Assembly (NCBI GenBank): GCA_963840785.1
Contig: CAWJAF010000008.1
Coordinates: 77,277-141,276, forward strand
Length of the DNA: 64,000 nt
Reading direction: 5' to 3'
Source: JALYOK01 sp963840785
GTDB lineage: Bacteria; Pseudomonadota; Gammaproteobacteria; Burkholderiales; JALYOK01
This document shows, piece by piece, positions 63,509 through 64,000 of this stretch (positions are counted from its first letter, which is position 1; every line of letters begins with the position of its first letter). The notes beneath the pieces were generated by a model. It saw nothing but the letters and a program-made list of their open reading frames with translations, was not told the origin of the DNA and did not search any database. Made by a program: the position numbers and the translations under genes.

Positions 63509-63957
63509 CTAAAACAGCGCCAGTTGATGATCTGAGTGGAGCTTGTGATACTCATTGCCTTGATTTTTGACGTAGTTGGCTATCGTCGTTTCATCACCCT
63601 GTTTACCAACGGTGCTGGCGAAATAGCCATCCGTCCAAAATTCGCCACCCCACAGTTGTTTCTTAACTTGAGGACAACGCCGGAAAATCTCTCGCGCCGT
63701 TAGGCTCTTCACCATCCTCACAATCTTCGTCACACTGTAGGTTGGCACCGACTGAACCAAAAAATGCACGTGATCTTTGTCCGTGCCAGTTTCCAAAAAC
63801 TTCAATTGGTAACGCGCCGAAATCCCTAAAACATATTTCTTTCAGAACCGTATCTACCTGCTCGTCTATCACCGCTCGCCGGTATTTCGCCGGAAATACA
63901 ATGCGGTACATCAAAACCGTTACATTATGGCTCTTGTGGATATACTCGCTGATCCAT
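63509..63957 (-). pseudogene. tnpA: IS200/IS605-family Y1 transposase TnpA, frameshifted
   Basis: About 148 aa across frames: SEYIHKSHNVTVLMYRIVFPAKYRRAVIDEQ, then YQLKFLETGTDKDHVHFLVQSVPTYSVTKIVRMVKSL, ending in ANYVKNQGNEYHKLHSDHQLALF. The HUH motif (HVH in DHVHFLV) and the catalytic Tyr (ANYVKNQG) are present. One break lies near 63830 and a second near 63950 at the N-terminus. A second GC hairpin (CCGCAAGCGG) lies near 63970. The element is inserted next to the IS110-family remnant. Confidence 0.8.
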
Positions 63958-64000
63958 AAAGTCTACGCCGCAAGCGGCGGGGAATCGATCCCGAAGAGAT

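Overview
The window looks like a chromosomal segment of an uncultured or little-studied proteobacterium, most probably a betaproteobacterium. The argument is gene order: xseB-ispA-dxs-folE2, argD-argF-argG, miaB-phoH-ybeY, and dapB-bamE facing fur are arrangements I associate with Betaproteobacteria. XrtA-associated hydrolases, a lanthanide-type PQQ alcohol dehydrogenase and a cytochrome P460 fit the same lineage. This assignment is inference from synteny, not from a search.

Layout. 0-3 kb: the end of a CHASE2 nucleotide cyclase and a thiosulfate/mercaptopyruvate sulfurtransferase. 3-10.7 kb: an ECF42-type sigma factor gene and two operons of small YCII (DGPF-motif) proteins, SRPBCC, DUF1428, VOC, BNR-repeat and MoaD-like proteins. 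Both operons are preceded by the same TGTCGA-N17-CGA element, so this looks like a self-contained regulon; an FKBP isomerase and a SUMF1-like gene lie inside it. 10.9-17.8 kb: an aldolase, an aldo/keto reductase, and the isoprenoid/folate genes. 17.9-23.5 kb: an aspartic protease, a badly interrupted c-di-GMP response regulator with its HDOD histidine kinase, and yajQ. 23.9-30 kb: a PQQ alcohol dehydrogenase with its cytochrome c, then a monooxygenase, thioesterase and SDR. 30-35.4 kb: a BrnTA module and the arginine genes. 35.7-39.2 kb: an acyl carrier protein, two exosortase-A-associated hydrolases and a glycosyltransferase. 39.3-48.5 kb: cytochrome P460, translation and RNA-processing genes, tRNA-Met, dapB-bamE/fur, a barnase/barstar-like pair, an acyl-CoA dehydrogenase, yqeY and rpsU.

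48.66-63.5 kb is a sedentary chromosomal integron. It has an integron integrase (with a frameshift) on the minus strand, a putative attI and cassette promoter, and about eleven gene cassettes on the plus strand separated by attC sites. Four copies of one 1.7-kb IS110-family element have invaded the array. Every copy lies in an attC site at the same place (before TAACCC) and in the same orientation; three are identical in transposase translation and the fourth is diverged and frameshifted. A fifth copy survives as a 47-bp end, next to an IS200/IS605-like element that closes the window. Cassette cargo includes BrnTA, VapBC and PIN-domain genes, a cupin, a DUF4304 protein and several small membrane proteins. 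The long non-coding end of the IS contains short matches to both IS termini and to the attC core, as expected for an RNA-guided (bridge RNA/seekRNA) element.

At least a dozen genes, including dxs and argG, are broken by single-base indels. Essential genes are among them, so many of these are probably sequence errors rather than biological pseudogenes. Dispersed short palindromic repeats fill many of the intergenic gaps.
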